Assembly (NCBI RefSeq): GCF_000420825.1
Contig: NZ_ATVR01000005.1
Span: 62,001 to 126,000, forward strand
Length of the DNA: 64,000 bases
Reading direction: 5' to 3'
DNA from: Butyrivibrio sp. AE2015
GTDB taxonomy: Bacteria; Bacillota; Clostridia; Lachnospirales; Lachnospiraceae
Position numbers and translations under genes: made by a program. Numbering within the stretch: position 1 is the first letter of the stretch; each line of letters starts with the position of its first letter. The notes beneath the pieces are model-generated. The model saw only the letters and a program-made list of their open reading frames with translations. It made no database searches and had not been told where the DNA came from. Shown piece after piece: positions 1-9,282 of the stretch.

Positions 1-515
1 ATCTTGTTCTCAAGTTGAGCAACAAAATCAATTCCGCTTTCAGGTGGAGTATCTCTACCATCAAGGAAGCAATGAACAAAGACCTTATCAAGTCCGTTCT
101 TTTTTGCAAGCTCTAAAAGTCCGTAGATATGTGTGATGTGGCTGTGTACACCACCATCAGAAACAAGACCATATAAATGAAGAGCTGAATTTTTCTCTTT
201 GCAGTTATTGATAGCTGCCAAAAGACCTTCGTTTGTGAAGAAATCACCGTCTTCAATAGATTTTGTGATTCTTGTAAGTTCCTGGTAAACAATACGGCCG
301 GCACCCATATTCATATGTCCAACCTCTGAGTTACCCATCTGTCCATCAGGAAGACCTACTGCAAGACCTGACGCATATCCCTTTACAAAAGGATAATCCT
401 TCATAAGACCATCCATTACAGGAGTCTTAGCCATTGCAATGGCATTTCCTTCCGGATTATCATTAAGTCCATATCCATCAAGGATCAAAAGAACTGTTGG
501 TTTAGAACCTCTCAT
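1..515 (-). CDS. gpmI: 2,3-bisphosphoglycerate-independent phosphoglycerate mutase, N-terminal part (cut by window edge)
   Basis: Interconverts 3-phosphoglycerate and 2-phosphoglycerate in glycolysis; cytoplasmic Mn2+-dependent enzyme of the alkaline phosphatase superfamily. The visible 171 codons begin [16 protein letters not shown], the metal-binding start of the family, followed by [13 protein letters not shown], then [14 protein letters not shown] with the catalytic serine, and [10 protein letters not shown] and FLDGRDTPP blocks, all typical of GpmI. The ATG at 515 is preceded by a GGAGG ribosome site about 8 bases upstream. The C-terminal two thirds lie beyond base 1. A promoter with a Rex-like palindrome lies about 70-100 bases upstream, which suggests redox control of this glycolytic step. 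Identity is very secure. Confidence 0.96.
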   Translation of the reverse strand, partial: MRGSKPTVLLILDGYGLNDNPEGNAIAMAKTPVMDGLMKDYPFVKGYASGLAVGLPDGQMGNSEVGHMNMGAGRIVYQELTRITKSIEDGDFFTNEGLLAAINNCKEKNSALHLYGLVSDGGVHSHITHIYGLLELAKKNGLDKVFVHCFLDGRDTPPESGIDFVAQLENK

Positions 516-582
516 TATATATATCCTCCATTTCACGTGTAATACGTTAAAAGCAATTAAAAAGCTTTGTAATTCCTTGCAT

Positions 583-612
583 AGTATATATCAATTGTTA
601 GCATTTTGACAA
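583..612 (-). promoter_or_regulatory. Promoter of gpmI with overlapping Rex-like operator
   Basis: On the minus strand a -35 box TTGTCA (607-612) and a -10 box TATACT (583-588) are separated by 18 bases. The 18-base sequence TTGTCAAAATGCTAACAA (595-612) covers the -35 box and most of the spacer and matches 12 of the 14 specified positions of the clostridial Rex consensus TTGTTAA-N4-TTAACAA. Found by eye; operator function is inferred. Confidence 0.5.
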
Positions 613-617
613 GCCAT

Positions 618-1523
618 TTACTTAAGGGCAACTTCCTGCTCCGCGCCATTCATACTAACTATCATACCAAGTGACTTGATAGATGTGGAATCATCTTCGC
701 TTATCTGAGTAAGTATAACAAGGCTCTCATGGGCCTTTGACTCAACCTCACCAATATAGGATGACAGATCATTAGGCAAAAAAGTAACAGCTGAATAGCC
801 CAAATTCTTGCCGTTTAAAAGTATCTGGAAAAGTAGCTTTTGATTTATCATATTGATCTTTTTGGTAGAACCTGATGCATTATAAAGATCAAATCGTAGA
901 ACAAGTAGTTTTTTACCCTTATCAGCATTTACAACATAGCTCTTTGAGCTTTCAGGATATGTACTTGAAACAGAATATCCCTGGTAAGAAAGGAATATAT
1001 TGCTTTCTATTTCCTGCGTCTGATCTGAAGAAAGCACGATTGCATTGCTGCTTACTTCAGTTGGTTTTTCTTCCTCATCAGTTTCCTGGGCAGCTGTAGA
1101 TGCAGTTGTAGCGGCAGCTCCCACTTCAGTACCTGGCTCAGATGAGCCGATTGCTGATGAAGCATCATCCGTTTTATCCGGCACTTCAGAAAAATCTTCG
1201 CTTGAATCCATTGTTGGTACAACCTCTTCTACTCTTACAGGAGTGGTCGGCTGAGTAGTTGTAGCCTGACTTTCCTGTTTTTTCTGTTCGTCTTTAGCTG
1301 CTTTTCTTGCCTCTTTTTCGCGCTCTTTTTGAACTTCTTTCGCATCGACGTAGGTCAGTTTCTCTTTATCGTTATTTGAATACTTCATCAAAAGACCTAC
1401 AGCAAATTCGACAGTCTGTTTATACTCATCTTCAGTAAGCTCCGGAAATTTTTCTCCGCAGCCTGAAAGAGATAAGACGATCATAACAGTAAGTGAAAGT
1501 AATACAGCTCTTTTAACCCTCAT
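618..1523 (-). CDS. Predicted surface lipoprotein with Ser/Thr/Glu-rich linker
   Basis: A 301-residue secreted lipoprotein of unknown function. It starts with a signal peptide (MRVKRAVLLSLTVMIVLSLSGCG) whose lipobox LSGC puts the lipidated cysteine at residue 22. Residues about 50-80 are highly charged, residues about 85-160 form a low-complexity linker rich in Thr, Ser, Ala and Glu, and residues about 165-300 form a beta-rich domain (IFLSYQGYSVSSTYP, KKLLVLRFDLYNASGS) resembling the DUF4352/DUF5067-like immunoglobulin-fold modules of Firmicute lipoproteins. That resemblance is only by eye. The ATG is preceded by GAGGG. It lies 23 bases downstream of the histidine kinase gene and may be cotranscribed with it, so it could be an accessory of that signalling pair. 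Confidence 0.8.
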   Translation of the reverse strand: MRVKRAVLLSLTVMIVLSLSGCGEKFPELTEDEYKQTVEFAVGLLMKYSNNDKEKLTYVDAKEVQKEREKEARKAAKDEQKKQESQATTTQPTTPVRVEEVVPTMDSSEDFSEVPDKTDDASSAIGSSEPGTEVGAAATTASTAAQETDEEEKPTEVSSNAIVLSSDQTQEIESNIFLSYQGYSVSSTYPESSKSYVVNADKGKKLLVLRFDLYNASGSTKKINMINQKLLFQILLNGKNLGYSAVTFLPNDLSSYIGEVESKAHESLVILTQISEDDSTSIKSLGMIVSMNGAEQEVALK

Positions 1524-1546
1524 AAAAGTACCCTCATATCATTACT

Positions 1547-3055
1547 TTATTCTGTCTCTAGTTCAAAGTAAAACTCAACACCGTTGTCATAGTTGATCAC
1601 GCCGTAAGCCTGATTCATACTCTCCATTATAGCTTTTACGATAGACAGGCCTACACCGCTTCCCCCGTACTCTCTGGTTCTGGCCTTATCAACCTTATAG
1701 AATTTCTCCCAAATATGTCCAATACTTTCCTTGGGAATAGGTTTTCCTGTGTTAAATACTGAAACTCTTGCATGATTATCAAGTTTGACCACTTTTATCT
1801 CTATGATCTTTTCACCGTCAATATGGTTAAGAGCGTTACTGTAATAATTCTGCAAGACCTCCTCTACCTTGAATTCATCCCCCCAGACAAATATAGGTTC
1901 CTCAACATCAAATTGTATTGTGACTTCTTTTTGCCTTGCCAGTAGCTCTGCTGATTTAATATAGTTACGGACCATTTCAACAATATCAAATCTGTCCATA
2001 TTGGCCTTCTCATTACCAAACTCAAGCTGATTCAAGGTAAGAAGCTTTTTTACCATCATATTCATCTTGGACGCTTCGTCCATGATGACATCGCAATAAA
2101 AATCCCTGCTCTCAGGATCGTCATTTATGCCTTCCCTAAGTCCCTCTGCATAACCTTGTATCAGAGCAATTGGTGTTTTAAGCTCATGGGATACATTAGA
2201 AAGAAATTCTTTTCTCATTTCATCAATTTCTTCCTTCTGAGCAATATCCTGCTTTAAGGCAATATTCGCATTTTTGAGCTCTTTGATTGTCTGCTCAAGA
2301 GTCTCAGAAAGTTCATTCATGTTATGGCCAAGAATATCAATCTCGTTGTTATAGTTCTCTGAATTTTCATACTTGGCTTCAAAGTTAAGGTTCTTCATCT
2401 TATCGGAAATAAGATAAAGACGCTTTATAGGATCGGTTATCTTCTTGGAAATATAAAGAATAACCACAGAACCTACAACAATAGCAATAACACCTACATA
2501 TGCCATGAAGGTGTTAGATATTGATACGCTATCCTTAATACTTTCCATTGTCGAGCGGACAAGAATAAGGTTTCCTGCTCCTACAACTCCCCACATTTCC
2601 AGATATTTTCGTCCGGTAGCGCGGTCTTTCTCGATCTGAAGAGTATAGCCCTCCCCAATATCAATAATCTCCTTATCATTGTAATTGCCTGAATCAAGGA
2701 TATTATCCCATAATATCTTGGTCAGCTGCTCAGCATTATTGGCAGAAGATTTTATAGTTAAAGAGTCAGCATCAAGAACGATCATCTCAATATTGTATCG
2801 CTCACAGATGTGGGTGATCTCAACATCGAATTCCTCTGAGGTAATGTCTCCGTCGCTTATGGCCTGTGCAATGCTTCTATAAGCCTGAATGATCGCTTCT
2901 CTCTTGTTTTGAACATAAAACTGCTCCATAAAGAAAAGATTTATTACCAGGCAAAAACCAAACGCCATTATCAATGTAAAAATAAATGCTGAACTGATTT
3001 CAAATCTTATGGAATGAGTTTTGGTTTTTTCTATAGGAGCATCAGTTTTCTTCAA
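1547..3055 (-). CDS. Sensor histidine kinase (OmpR-partner, VanS/BaeS-like)
   Basis: Membrane sensor that phosphorylates the response regulator encoded just upstream. Layout of the 502 residues: TM1 about 20-43, extracellular sensor about 45-180, TM2 about 185-203, HAMP about 200-255, a dimerisation helix with the H-box SNVSHELKTPIALIQ (phosphoacceptor His near 290), N-box EEVLQNYYSNALNH and G-boxes ending GSGVGLSIVKAIME. The reading frame overlaps the end of the regulator gene by 14 bases, indicating translational coupling. No ATG lies near the expected N-terminus; the start taken here is a TTG at 3055, so the first residues are uncertain. The signal is unknown. Sensor plus debranching enzyme plus gpmI in one run hints at a carbon or envelope cue, but this is only context. 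Confidence 0.93.
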   Translation of the reverse strand: MKKTDAPIEKTKTHSIRFEISSAFIFTLIMAFGFCLVINLFFMEQFYVQNKREAIIQAYRSIAQAISDGDITSEEFDVEITHICERYNIEMIVLDADSLTIKSSANNAEQLTKILWDNILDSGNYNDKEIIDIGEGYTLQIEKDRATGRKYLEMWGVVGAGNLILVRSTMESIKDSVSISNTFMAYVGVIAIVVGSVVILYISKKITDPIKRLYLISDKMKNLNFEAKYENSENYNNEIDILGHNMNELSETLEQTIKELKNANIALKQDIAQKEEIDEMRKEFLSNVSHELKTPIALIQGYAEGLREGINDDPESRDFYCDVIMDEASKMNMMVKKLLTLNQLEFGNEKANMDRFDIVEMVRNYIKSAELLARQKEVTIQFDVEEPIFVWGDEFKVEEVLQNYYSNALNHIDGEKIIEIKVVKLDNHARVSVFNTGKPIPKESIGHIWEKFYKVDKARTREYGGSGVGLSIVKAIMESMNQAYGVINYDNGVEFYFELETE

Positions 3056-3719
3056 ATTTATACCCCATTCCCCAAATTGTCTTGATCATGTCACCCTTAG
3101 ATCCCAGTTTGCCACGAAGCTTTTTAACATGGGTATCAATAGTACGGGCATCTCCAAAATAGTCATAATTCCAAACGTTGTTAAGGATCTTTTCTCTTGA
3201 AAGAGCAACTCCCTTATTTTCAAAGAAGAATGAAAGAAGCTCGAATTCCTTATAGCTAAGTTCAATCTCTTTTCCATCAACAAATACGCTATGTGCAACC
3301 TTGTTAACTACAATACCGCCAAGTTCCATGACCTGGTTATTTGCTGCCTGATTAGTTCTTCTAAGAATAGCTGAAACTCTTGCAGCAAGAATCTTTGGAC
3401 TAAATGGTTTTGAGATATATTCATCTACTCCAAGTTCAAATCCGAGAAGCTCATCTCTTTCCTCCGATTTGGCTGTAAGCATAATGATCGGAACCTTGGA
3501 ATTAGTTCTGATCTCTCTGCAGACTTCCCATCCGTCACGCTTTGGCATCATAACGTCCAAAATGATAAGAGCTATATCCTTATCCTCATAAAACATATCA
3601 AGTGCCTGCTGTCCATCGCCTGCTTCAAGAACTATATATCCATCTTTTATCAAAAAGTCTTTGACGAGTTTTCTCATTCTGCTCTCGTCATCAACAACAA
3701 GAATCTTAAGATCATCCAT
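3042..3719 (-). CDS. OmpR/PhoB-family response regulator
   Basis: DNA-binding transcription factor phosphorylated by the overlapping histidine kinase. The receiver domain (about 1-120) has the acidic pair VDDE, phosphoacceptor Asp near 55 (IILDVMMPK), the switch Thr in MLTAK and Lys in SKPF. The C-terminal winged-helix effector (about 130-225) contains ELSYKEFELLSFFFENKG and RTIDTHVKKLRGKLG, hallmarks of the OmpR/PhoB class. ATG at 3719 follows a perfect AGGAGG at 7-8 bases. The length of 225 residues is normal. It lies 19 bases downstream of a small membrane protein gene, so all four genes to the GH13 gene may form one transcript. Targets cannot be read from the sequence. Confidence 0.95.
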   Translation of the reverse strand: MDDLKILVVDDESRMRKLVKDFLIKDGYIVLEAGDGQQALDMFYEDKDIALIILDVMMPKRDGWEVCREIRTNSKVPIIMLTAKSEERDELLGFELGVDEYISKPFSPKILAARVSAILRRTNQAANNQVMELGGIVVNKVAHSVFVDGKEIELSYKEFELLSFFFENKGVALSREKILNNVWNYDYFGDARTIDTHVKKLRGKLGSKGDMIKTIWGMGYKFEEN

Positions 3720-3738
3720 TAATTATGTCCTCCTAAAA

Positions 3739-4338
3739 TCAGTAACTTACATCTCCCTCATCATACCCTTTAGAGTCAGTGATGCCAAGCCTTTTTTCTG
3801 CTTCACGCACAGCTTTTTCTCGCTCTTTTAGTTCTTCATCCCAAGCAGAGTAGCGGTTTGTGATATTTCTTTTGTAATTAATGATATTATCATTTTCACT
3901 TGTAGAAGCAATTACAAACATTAAGATTACCACAATAATAAGCGCTACGTTAAGAACAATAGATAAAATTCTTCCAAAATGTACTTTTTCTCCTGATGGG
4001 TTCTCCTTCTTTCTTGAGGAAAGCTTATCAAGAGAAGACTGCCTGGTCATAGGAATCTCGAGTGGTATAGGAACAAGATCCTGCTCTTCAAATCCGCTTG
4101 CAAGAAGCTTTTCTCTAAGGTCAGTCAAATATCTCCAGCCAAGAGGAGTTTTAAAAATTCTGTTTTGAATTGCCTTTTCATAAACTGCCAGCATATCATC
4201 AGGTCTGCTGACCTTAACCTTGGTCTCCAAAACTTTTATCTTTGAAAGATCAAGTGTGCCCTTTTCAGCATCTGTTTCTGTTAAAAACTCGTAGCCACCG
4301 ACTATAAACTTGTCTTTATTTTCTTTATTAGACGCCAT
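3739..4338 (-). CDS. Single-pass membrane protein of unknown function
   Basis: A 199-residue protein not recognised as a named family. The N-terminal two thirds (about 1-115) are soluble with alternating helices, including a KTPLGWRYLTDLREKLLASG segment. One hydrophobic helix follows (about 125-150, ILSIVLNVALIIVVILMFVIAST), then a charged, probably coiled C-terminal tail with YSAWDEELKEREKAVREAEKR. The start at 4338 is chosen because a GGAG ribosome site sits 6 bases before MASNKENK; a longer frame reaches 4359 without such a site. It overlaps the stop of the GH13 gene by 11 bases, so translation is probably coupled. Placed between a debranching enzyme and a two-component system, it may be an accessory of either; no function is proposed. 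Confidence 0.8.
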   Translation of the reverse strand: MASNKENKDKFIVGGYEFLTETDAEKGTLDLSKIKVLETKVKVSRPDDMLAVYEKAIQNRIFKTPLGWRYLTDLREKLLASGFEEQDLVPIPLEIPMTRQSSLDKLSSRKKENPSGEKVHFGRILSIVLNVALIIVVILMFVIASTSENDNIINYKRNITNRYSAWDEELKEREKAVREAEKRLGITDSKGYDEGDVSY

Positions 4339-6505
4339 ACTCCGCTCCAAAAGAAACAATAAATACGTTTACACTTCTGGCTTTCAATGTCCTGTTCCTC
4401 CAGGTAAGAGGTTTTGGTCTGTTATAGAAATGTTTACCACTCTCATCACCTGTATCAACGCAAAGTGACCAATACGCACCTTCCGGAGGGTTCGGAAGCA
4501 TGATCTGAATATCCTCCCAGTATGCATTGATCGCAATATAAACTATATCATCATGATTCTTTTTTTCAATAAATCCGGCGTATCTTACGCAGATCACCTT
4601 AGAATCTTTGGTAATATTCCCGTTATCAGGGTTTTCTGTATGAACGCTGATATGAGGATAACCACAATGTGAAGGTGATAAGTCCTTCCTTATGGCCGGA
4701 TGCTTTCTTCTAAACTGGATCATATTTCTGTAGAAGTCAAAATAGTTTTTATTCTTATTTAGAAGATCCCAGTTAAGCCAAGATATCTCATTGTCCTGGC
4801 AATAAGCATTATTATTGCCAAACTGAGTATTGCCAAATTCATCTCCCGCATAAACCATTGGAGTTCCACGACTGCACATAAGAACAGTTATGGCATTTCT
4901 CATCATTCTAAACCTGAGGTCCAGAATATTCTTATCTGTGGTATCTCCTTCAGCTCCACAGTTCCAGCTTCTGTTATCATTGGCCCCATCTGTATTATTC
5001 CAGCCATTGTCTTCATTGTGCTTACCATTATATGAATACAGATCGTAAAGAGTAAAACCGTCATGACAGGTAATGAAGTTTACTGAAGAGTCATATCCAA
5101 GGTATGAGCCACCATACATATCCATCGACCCTGTAATACGCTTTACAGCTTCAGGCGCAGCCCATATATCGCCCTTTAGATAAGATCTGATATCATCTCG
5201 GTATTTTCCGTTCCACTCAGCCCATCTCTTCCATGCAGGGAAATTTCCAACCTGATACATTCCGCCTGCATCCCATGCCTCAGCAATCAGCTTTACATTT
5301 CCAAGTATAGGGTCATAGGCAAGCCTCTGGATCAGAGGTGGTCTTTCCATTGGAGAGCCATCCTGGTCTCTTCCAAGAATACTTGCAAGATCAAATCTGA
5401 ATCCATCCACTCTGTATTCAATAGCCCAGTATCTGAGGCACTCTACTATCAGCTCCTGTACCATAGGATGATTACAATTCATGGTATTTCCGCATCCACT
5501 GAAATTGTAATACTGACCATAAGGTGTCAGCAGGTAGTAGATATTATTATCGAAGCCCTTAAATGATATAAATGGTCCGTTTTCATTGCCTTCAGCCGTA
5601 TGATTGAACACCACATCAAGGATAACTTCAATTCCGTTATCCTTAAGAGCTTTTATCATGCGCTTTAATTCTACGCCCTCTTTATTATATTCGCTTTCCG
5701 AAGCATAGCTCGTATTAGGGGCAAAAAAGCTTATGGTGTTATATCCCCAGTAATCAAGCAAGGTCTTACCATTTACAATTCGCTTATCCCTTGTTTCATC
5801 AAACTCAAAAATAGGCATAAGTTCAACAGCTGAAATACCGAGTTTTCTAAGGTATTCAGCCTTTTCTTTTATGCCTTCAAATGTGCCTCTGCACTTTACA
5901 CCTGATGAAGGATCCATGGTAAATCCACGAACATGCATCTCGTAAATAACGGTGTCATTCATCGGTGTACAGAGACTATTTGTATCATTCCATTCAAAAT
6001 TATCTCTTACGATCCTGGCTCTGTACGCACCGTCTTTATTTGGATTCTGTCCCCATATTCTTTGGCCCGAAACTGCTTTGGCATAAGGATCCAAAAGAAG
6101 ATGATTTTTATTGAACAAAAGGCCTTTTTCCGGGTCCCAGGGGCCATCAACGCTATAACAGTACTCTATATTCTCAATATCCAGGCCAAATACTATCATC
6201 GAATACACATTTCCTATCCTGTAGCTCTCAGGGAAAGGAATATGCGCAAAAGGAGTTGCCTCTCCTCGGTTATACAAAAGAAGTGTAATTGAAGTTGCGC
6301 CCTTAGAATAAGCAGTAAAGTTTACACCATCTGCCAGCATGGTCGCACCATTCATATTATAAAATCCCGGTCTGATCCTGAATCCATTGCATTCATCTAA
6401 GGCCAGCATCTGTCGGTTGAGATCTGTTTTTCTAAGCTCTCTTACCTGACGCTCGCCTATTTCGACCAGTTTTCTATTTTGTCTATGACGTCTATACTCA
6501 TTCAT
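4328..6505 (-). CDS. glgX: GH13 glycogen debranching enzyme / isoamylase-type (GlgX-like)
   Basis: Hydrolyses alpha-1,6 branches in glycogen or limit dextrins in the cytoplasm (no signal peptide seen). An N-terminal CBM48-like domain (about 40-150, GFYNMNGATMLADGVNFTAYS) is followed by the GH13 barrel: VIYEMHVRGFT, DVVFNHTAEG, GFRFDLAS with the nucleophile Asp near 372, LIAEAWD with the acid/base Glu near 409, and FITCHDGFTLYDL with the third acid. The CHDGFTLYDLYSY block is characteristic of GlgX/isoamylase rather than pullulanase. The length of 725 residues fits. No clear Shine-Dalgarno sequence precedes the ATG at 6505. It appears to head a run into a membrane protein and a two-component system. 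Family assignment is secure; exact substrate is inferred. Confidence 0.92.
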   Translation of the reverse strand: MNEYRRHRQNRKLVEIGERQVRELRKTDLNRQMLALDECNGFRIRPGFYNMNGATMLADGVNFTAYSKGATSITLLLYNRGEATPFAHIPFPESYRIGNVYSMIVFGLDIENIEYCYSVDGPWDPEKGLLFNKNHLLLDPYAKAVSGQRIWGQNPNKDGAYRARIVRDNFEWNDTNSLCTPMNDTVIYEMHVRGFTMDPSSGVKCRGTFEGIKEKAEYLRKLGISAVELMPIFEFDETRDKRIVNGKTLLDYWGYNTISFFAPNTSYASESEYNKEGVELKRMIKALKDNGIEVILDVVFNHTAEGNENGPFISFKGFDNNIYYLLTPYGQYYNFSGCGNTMNCNHPMVQELIVECLRYWAIEYRVDGFRFDLASILGRDQDGSPMERPPLIQRLAYDPILGNVKLIAEAWDAGGMYQVGNFPAWKRWAEWNGKYRDDIRSYLKGDIWAAPEAVKRITGSMDMYGGSYLGYDSSVNFITCHDGFTLYDLYSYNGKHNEDNGWNNTDGANDNRSWNCGAEGDTTDKNILDLRFRMMRNAITVLMCSRGTPMVYAGDEFGNTQFGNNNAYCQDNEISWLNWDLLNKNKNYFDFYRNMIQFRRKHPAIRKDLSPSHCGYPHISVHTENPDNGNITKDSKVICVRYAGFIEKKNHDDIVYIAINAYWEDIQIMLPNPPEGAYWSLCVDTGDESGKHFYNRPKPLTWRNRTLKARSVNVFIVSFGAEYGV

Positions 6506-6544
6506 ACTAATATTTTAACATATGCTTGTTCAAATGAATCATGT

Positions 6545-6600
6545 AAAAAAATTAAAAAAGATGGAATTTTGTATGTAAATATAACAAAATTCCATCTTTT
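6545..6600 (-). terminator. Intrinsic terminator of the sodium-pump operon
   Basis: A perfect 17-base inverted repeat (6556-6572 with 6584-6600) encloses an 11-base loop. Read on the minus strand it is followed by a T-rich tract (6545-6555). It sits 35 bases after the stop of the carboxyltransferase gene and before the GH13 gene, so it separates the two transcription units. Confidence 0.85.
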
Positions 6601-6634
6601 ATTATTCATTTATGCCGTTACTATATGTGATAGA

Positions 6635-8047
6635 TCACACTGGGTATGCACCATTCTTTGTATCAGCAGCTGTAACATCAACTTTTTCCTGCTGTGCAAG
6701 ACGATACTTGAAGAAATCTGTAGCAACCTGTGGGAACAATGCATAAGAAAGAGTATCCTCATCCTGCTGTTTCCACTGTGCAACTTCTTTCTCAAACTTC
6801 TGAAGTCCTGGCTCAAGCTTATCTGCAGGTCTGCATGTGATAACCTCTCTGTCGCCAATGATCTTCTTCTGAACTTCTGGGTTGAATGGCTTAATTGTCT
6901 TACCATACTCACCAGCAAGGAGGTCCTTAGTCTGGTCAGTAGCAACCTTGTATCTCTCGCCCATAAGTACGTTCATAACGGCCTGAGTACCAACGATCTG
7001 TGATGATGGTGTAACAAGAGGTGGCTCACCAAAGTCCTTACGAACACGTGGGATTTCCTCAAGAACTGTATCATACTTATCGCTTGCGTTCTGCTCTTTA
7101 AGCTGTGAAACCATGTTTGAAAGCATTCCACCAGGAACCTGATACATAAGAGTCTTGATATTAACACCAAGAACCTTAGGATCCATAAGTCCGCTAGCAA
7201 GGCACTCTTCTCTATATGGTCTGAAATGATCTGCAATCTTAGCAAGAAGTTTCTGATCGAGGCCAGTCTCGAAAGGCTGTCCCTTGAATGCTTCTACCAT
7301 AACTTCTGTAGCTGGCTGTGATGTTCCAAGTGCAAATGGAGAAATAGCACAGTCAATAATATCAACACCTGCTTCAGCTGCCTTCATGTAAGTCATGCTG
7401 GCAACACCTGAAGTGTAATGTGTGTGAAGGTCGATAGGAAGTTTTGTAGCACTCTTAAGTGCCTTAACAAGCTTCTCTGCCTCGTAAGGAAGAAGAAGTC
7501 CTGCCATATCCTTGATACAGATAGAATCTGCACCCATTGACTCGATATCCTTTGCAATGTTCATCCAGTACTCTTCTGTATAAGCATCACCAAGTGTGTA
7601 AGCAAGAGCTATCTGAGCATGACCGCCCTCTTTCTTACAAGCCTTAACTGAAGCCTCAAGGTTTCTAAGGTCGTTAAGACAGTCAAAAATTCTGATGATA
7701 TCAATACCATTTGCAATAGACTTCTGTACGAAATACTCTACTACATCATCTGGATAATGCTTGTAACCAAGGATATTCTGTCCTCTTAAAAGCATCTGAA
7801 GTTTTGTGTTCTTAAAGCCGTCACGGAGTTTTCTAAGTCTCTCCCATGGATCTTCCTTAAGGAATCTCATGCAAGCGTCAAATGTAGCACCGCCCCAGCA
7901 CTCTACTGCGTTATATCCAACCTTATCCATTGTATCAATGATAGGCAACATAACCTCTGTAGGCATTCTTGTTGCAATAAGTGACTGATGAGCATCACGC
8001 AGAACAGTCTCATTGATACGAACTGGTTTTCTCTCTAATTCTGCCAT
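6635..8047 (-). CDS. oadA: Oxaloacetate decarboxylase alpha / pyruvate carboxylase B-type carboxyltransferase
   Basis: Transfers the carboxyl group between oxaloacetate (or pyruvate) and biotin, in the Na+-pumping decarboxylase reaction. The DRE-TIM/HMGL-like barrel (about 1-300) shows ETVLRDAHQSLIATRM with the metal-binding Asp near 18, CIKDMAGLL with the carboxylysine-type Lys near 179, and metal ligands in DLHTHYTSG near 208-210. A PycB/OadA conserved domain follows (about 310-455). At 470 residues it lacks the C-terminal biotinyl domain of many OadA proteins; a separate biotin carrier is encoded two genes upstream. It is the last gene of the operon, 36 bases after oadB. Family is certain; which acid it acts on is inferred from the OadB partner. 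Confidence 0.93.
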   Translation of the reverse strand: MAELERKPVRINETVLRDAHQSLIATRMPTEVMLPIIDTMDKVGYNAVECWGGATFDACMRFLKEDPWERLRKLRDGFKNTKLQMLLRGQNILGYKHYPDDVVEYFVQKSIANGIDIIRIFDCLNDLRNLEASVKACKKEGGHAQIALAYTLGDAYTEEYWMNIAKDIESMGADSICIKDMAGLLLPYEAEKLVKALKSATKLPIDLHTHYTSGVASMTYMKAAEAGVDIIDCAISPFALGTSQPATEVMVEAFKGQPFETGLDQKLLAKIADHFRPYREECLASGLMDPKVLGVNIKTLMYQVPGGMLSNMVSQLKEQNASDKYDTVLEEIPRVRKDFGEPPLVTPSSQIVGTQAVMNVLMGERYKVATDQTKDLLAGEYGKTIKPFNPEVQKKIIGDREVITCRPADKLEPGLQKFEKEVAQWKQQDEDTLSYALFPQVATDFFKYRLAQQEKVDVTAADTKNGAYPV

Positions 8048-8083
8048 ATCTATTACATCCTTTCTAAGTTATAAAAAGTCTTT

Positions 8084-9226
8084 TTATACACCGAAGACAG
8101 CCATGAATGTTCCAGCAACTACGGCTGTACCAATAACACCGGCTACGTTAGGTCCCATAGCATGCATGAGCAGGAAGTTTGAAGGATCATACTCTGCACC
8201 AACCTTCTGGGATACACGGGCAGCCATAGGAACAGCAGATACACCCGCTGAACCGATAAGAGGATTGATCTTGCCCTTTGTAATAAAGCAAAGGAGCTTT
8301 CCTAAAAGACATCCGGCTGCTGTACCAAATGCGAACGCTATAAGTCCAAGTACTACTATGATAAGAGTTGTTGTGTTAAGGAAGGCCTCAGCACTTGTTG
8401 TAGCACCTACTGATGTACCAAGAAGGATAACTACGATATACATAAGTGCATTAGAAGCTGTTTCCTGAAGCTGACGAACAACTCCTGACTCTCTAAAGAG
8501 ATTTCCCAGCATCAACATACCAATAAGAGGTGCTGTTGTAGGAAGAATCATACTTACTACGATAGTAACGATAATAGGGAAAAGAATCTTCTCAAGCTTT
8601 GATACTTCACGAAGCTGTGACATTCTGATTTTTCTCTCTTTATCTGTAGTAAGAGCCTTCATGATAGGTGGCTGGATCATAGGAACCAAAGCCATGTATG
8701 AATAAGCAGCAACGGCAATAGGTCCTAAGATTGAAGTCTGATGAAGCTTACTTGCAAGGAAGATTGAAGTAGGGCCATCTGCACCACCGATAATAGATAC
8801 TGCTGCAGCCTGCTGATCATTAAAGCCAAAGAAAATAGCCATAAAATAAGCAGAGAAAATACCAAACTGAGCACCTGCTCCCATAAGGAAGCTGATAGGG
8901 TTGGCAATAAGTGGTCCAAAGTCTGTCATCGCTCCAACACCAAGGAATATCAGTGAAGGAAGAATTGCATATTCATCCAGGATATAGAAATAATGCAAAA
9001 GTCCGCCGGCTGCTCCGCCTACAGGCTCTGCCATAATATCCGGATAGATATTAACAAGAAGCATACCAAATGAAATTGGTACCAAAAGTAAAGGCTCAAA
9101 TCCCTTAGCTATAGCAAGATACATAAATACAAGAGCAACAACTACCATGATATAGTTACCAGGAGTCATGGTTGTAAATGCAGTTTGCTGCCAGAGATTA
9201 GATAATGTATTAACAACGTAATCCAT
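8084..9226 (-). CDS. oadB: Na+-pumping decarboxylase beta subunit (OadB/MmdB family)
   Basis: Integral membrane subunit that decarboxylates carboxybiotin and couples this to Na+ export, building a sodium motive force. The 380-residue protein has about nine hydrophobic helices and the family signatures GVGAMTDFGPLIANP, with the Na+-binding Asp, VSIIGGADGPTSIFLAS, and the C-terminal GSAGVSAVPMAARVSQK and HAMGPNVAGVIGTAVVAG blocks. The length matches the shorter Gram-positive OadB/MmdB/GcdB forms. It lies between the biotin carrier and OadA genes. Oxaloacetate, methylmalonyl-CoA and glutaconyl-CoA pumps share this subunit, so the symbol is a family choice. Confidence 0.95.
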   Translation of the reverse strand: MDYVVNTLSNLWQQTAFTTMTPGNYIMVVVALVFMYLAIAKGFEPLLLVPISFGMLLVNIYPDIMAEPVGGAAGGLLHYFYILDEYAILPSLIFLGVGAMTDFGPLIANPISFLMGAGAQFGIFSAYFMAIFFGFNDQQAAAVSIIGGADGPTSIFLASKLHQTSILGPIAVAAYSYMALVPMIQPPIMKALTTDKERKIRMSQLREVSKLEKILFPIIVTIVVSMILPTTAPLIGMLMLGNLFRESGVVRQLQETASNALMYIVVILLGTSVGATTSAEAFLNTTTLIIVVLGLIAFAFGTAAGCLLGKLLCFITKGKINPLIGSAGVSAVPMAARVSQKVGAEYDPSNFLLMHAMGPNVAGVIGTAVVAGTFMAVFGV

Positions 9227-9282
9227 TTTTTATCCTCATTTCTGTTTTTATAAAACAACAATAATATTCTCTGACAATTTAA

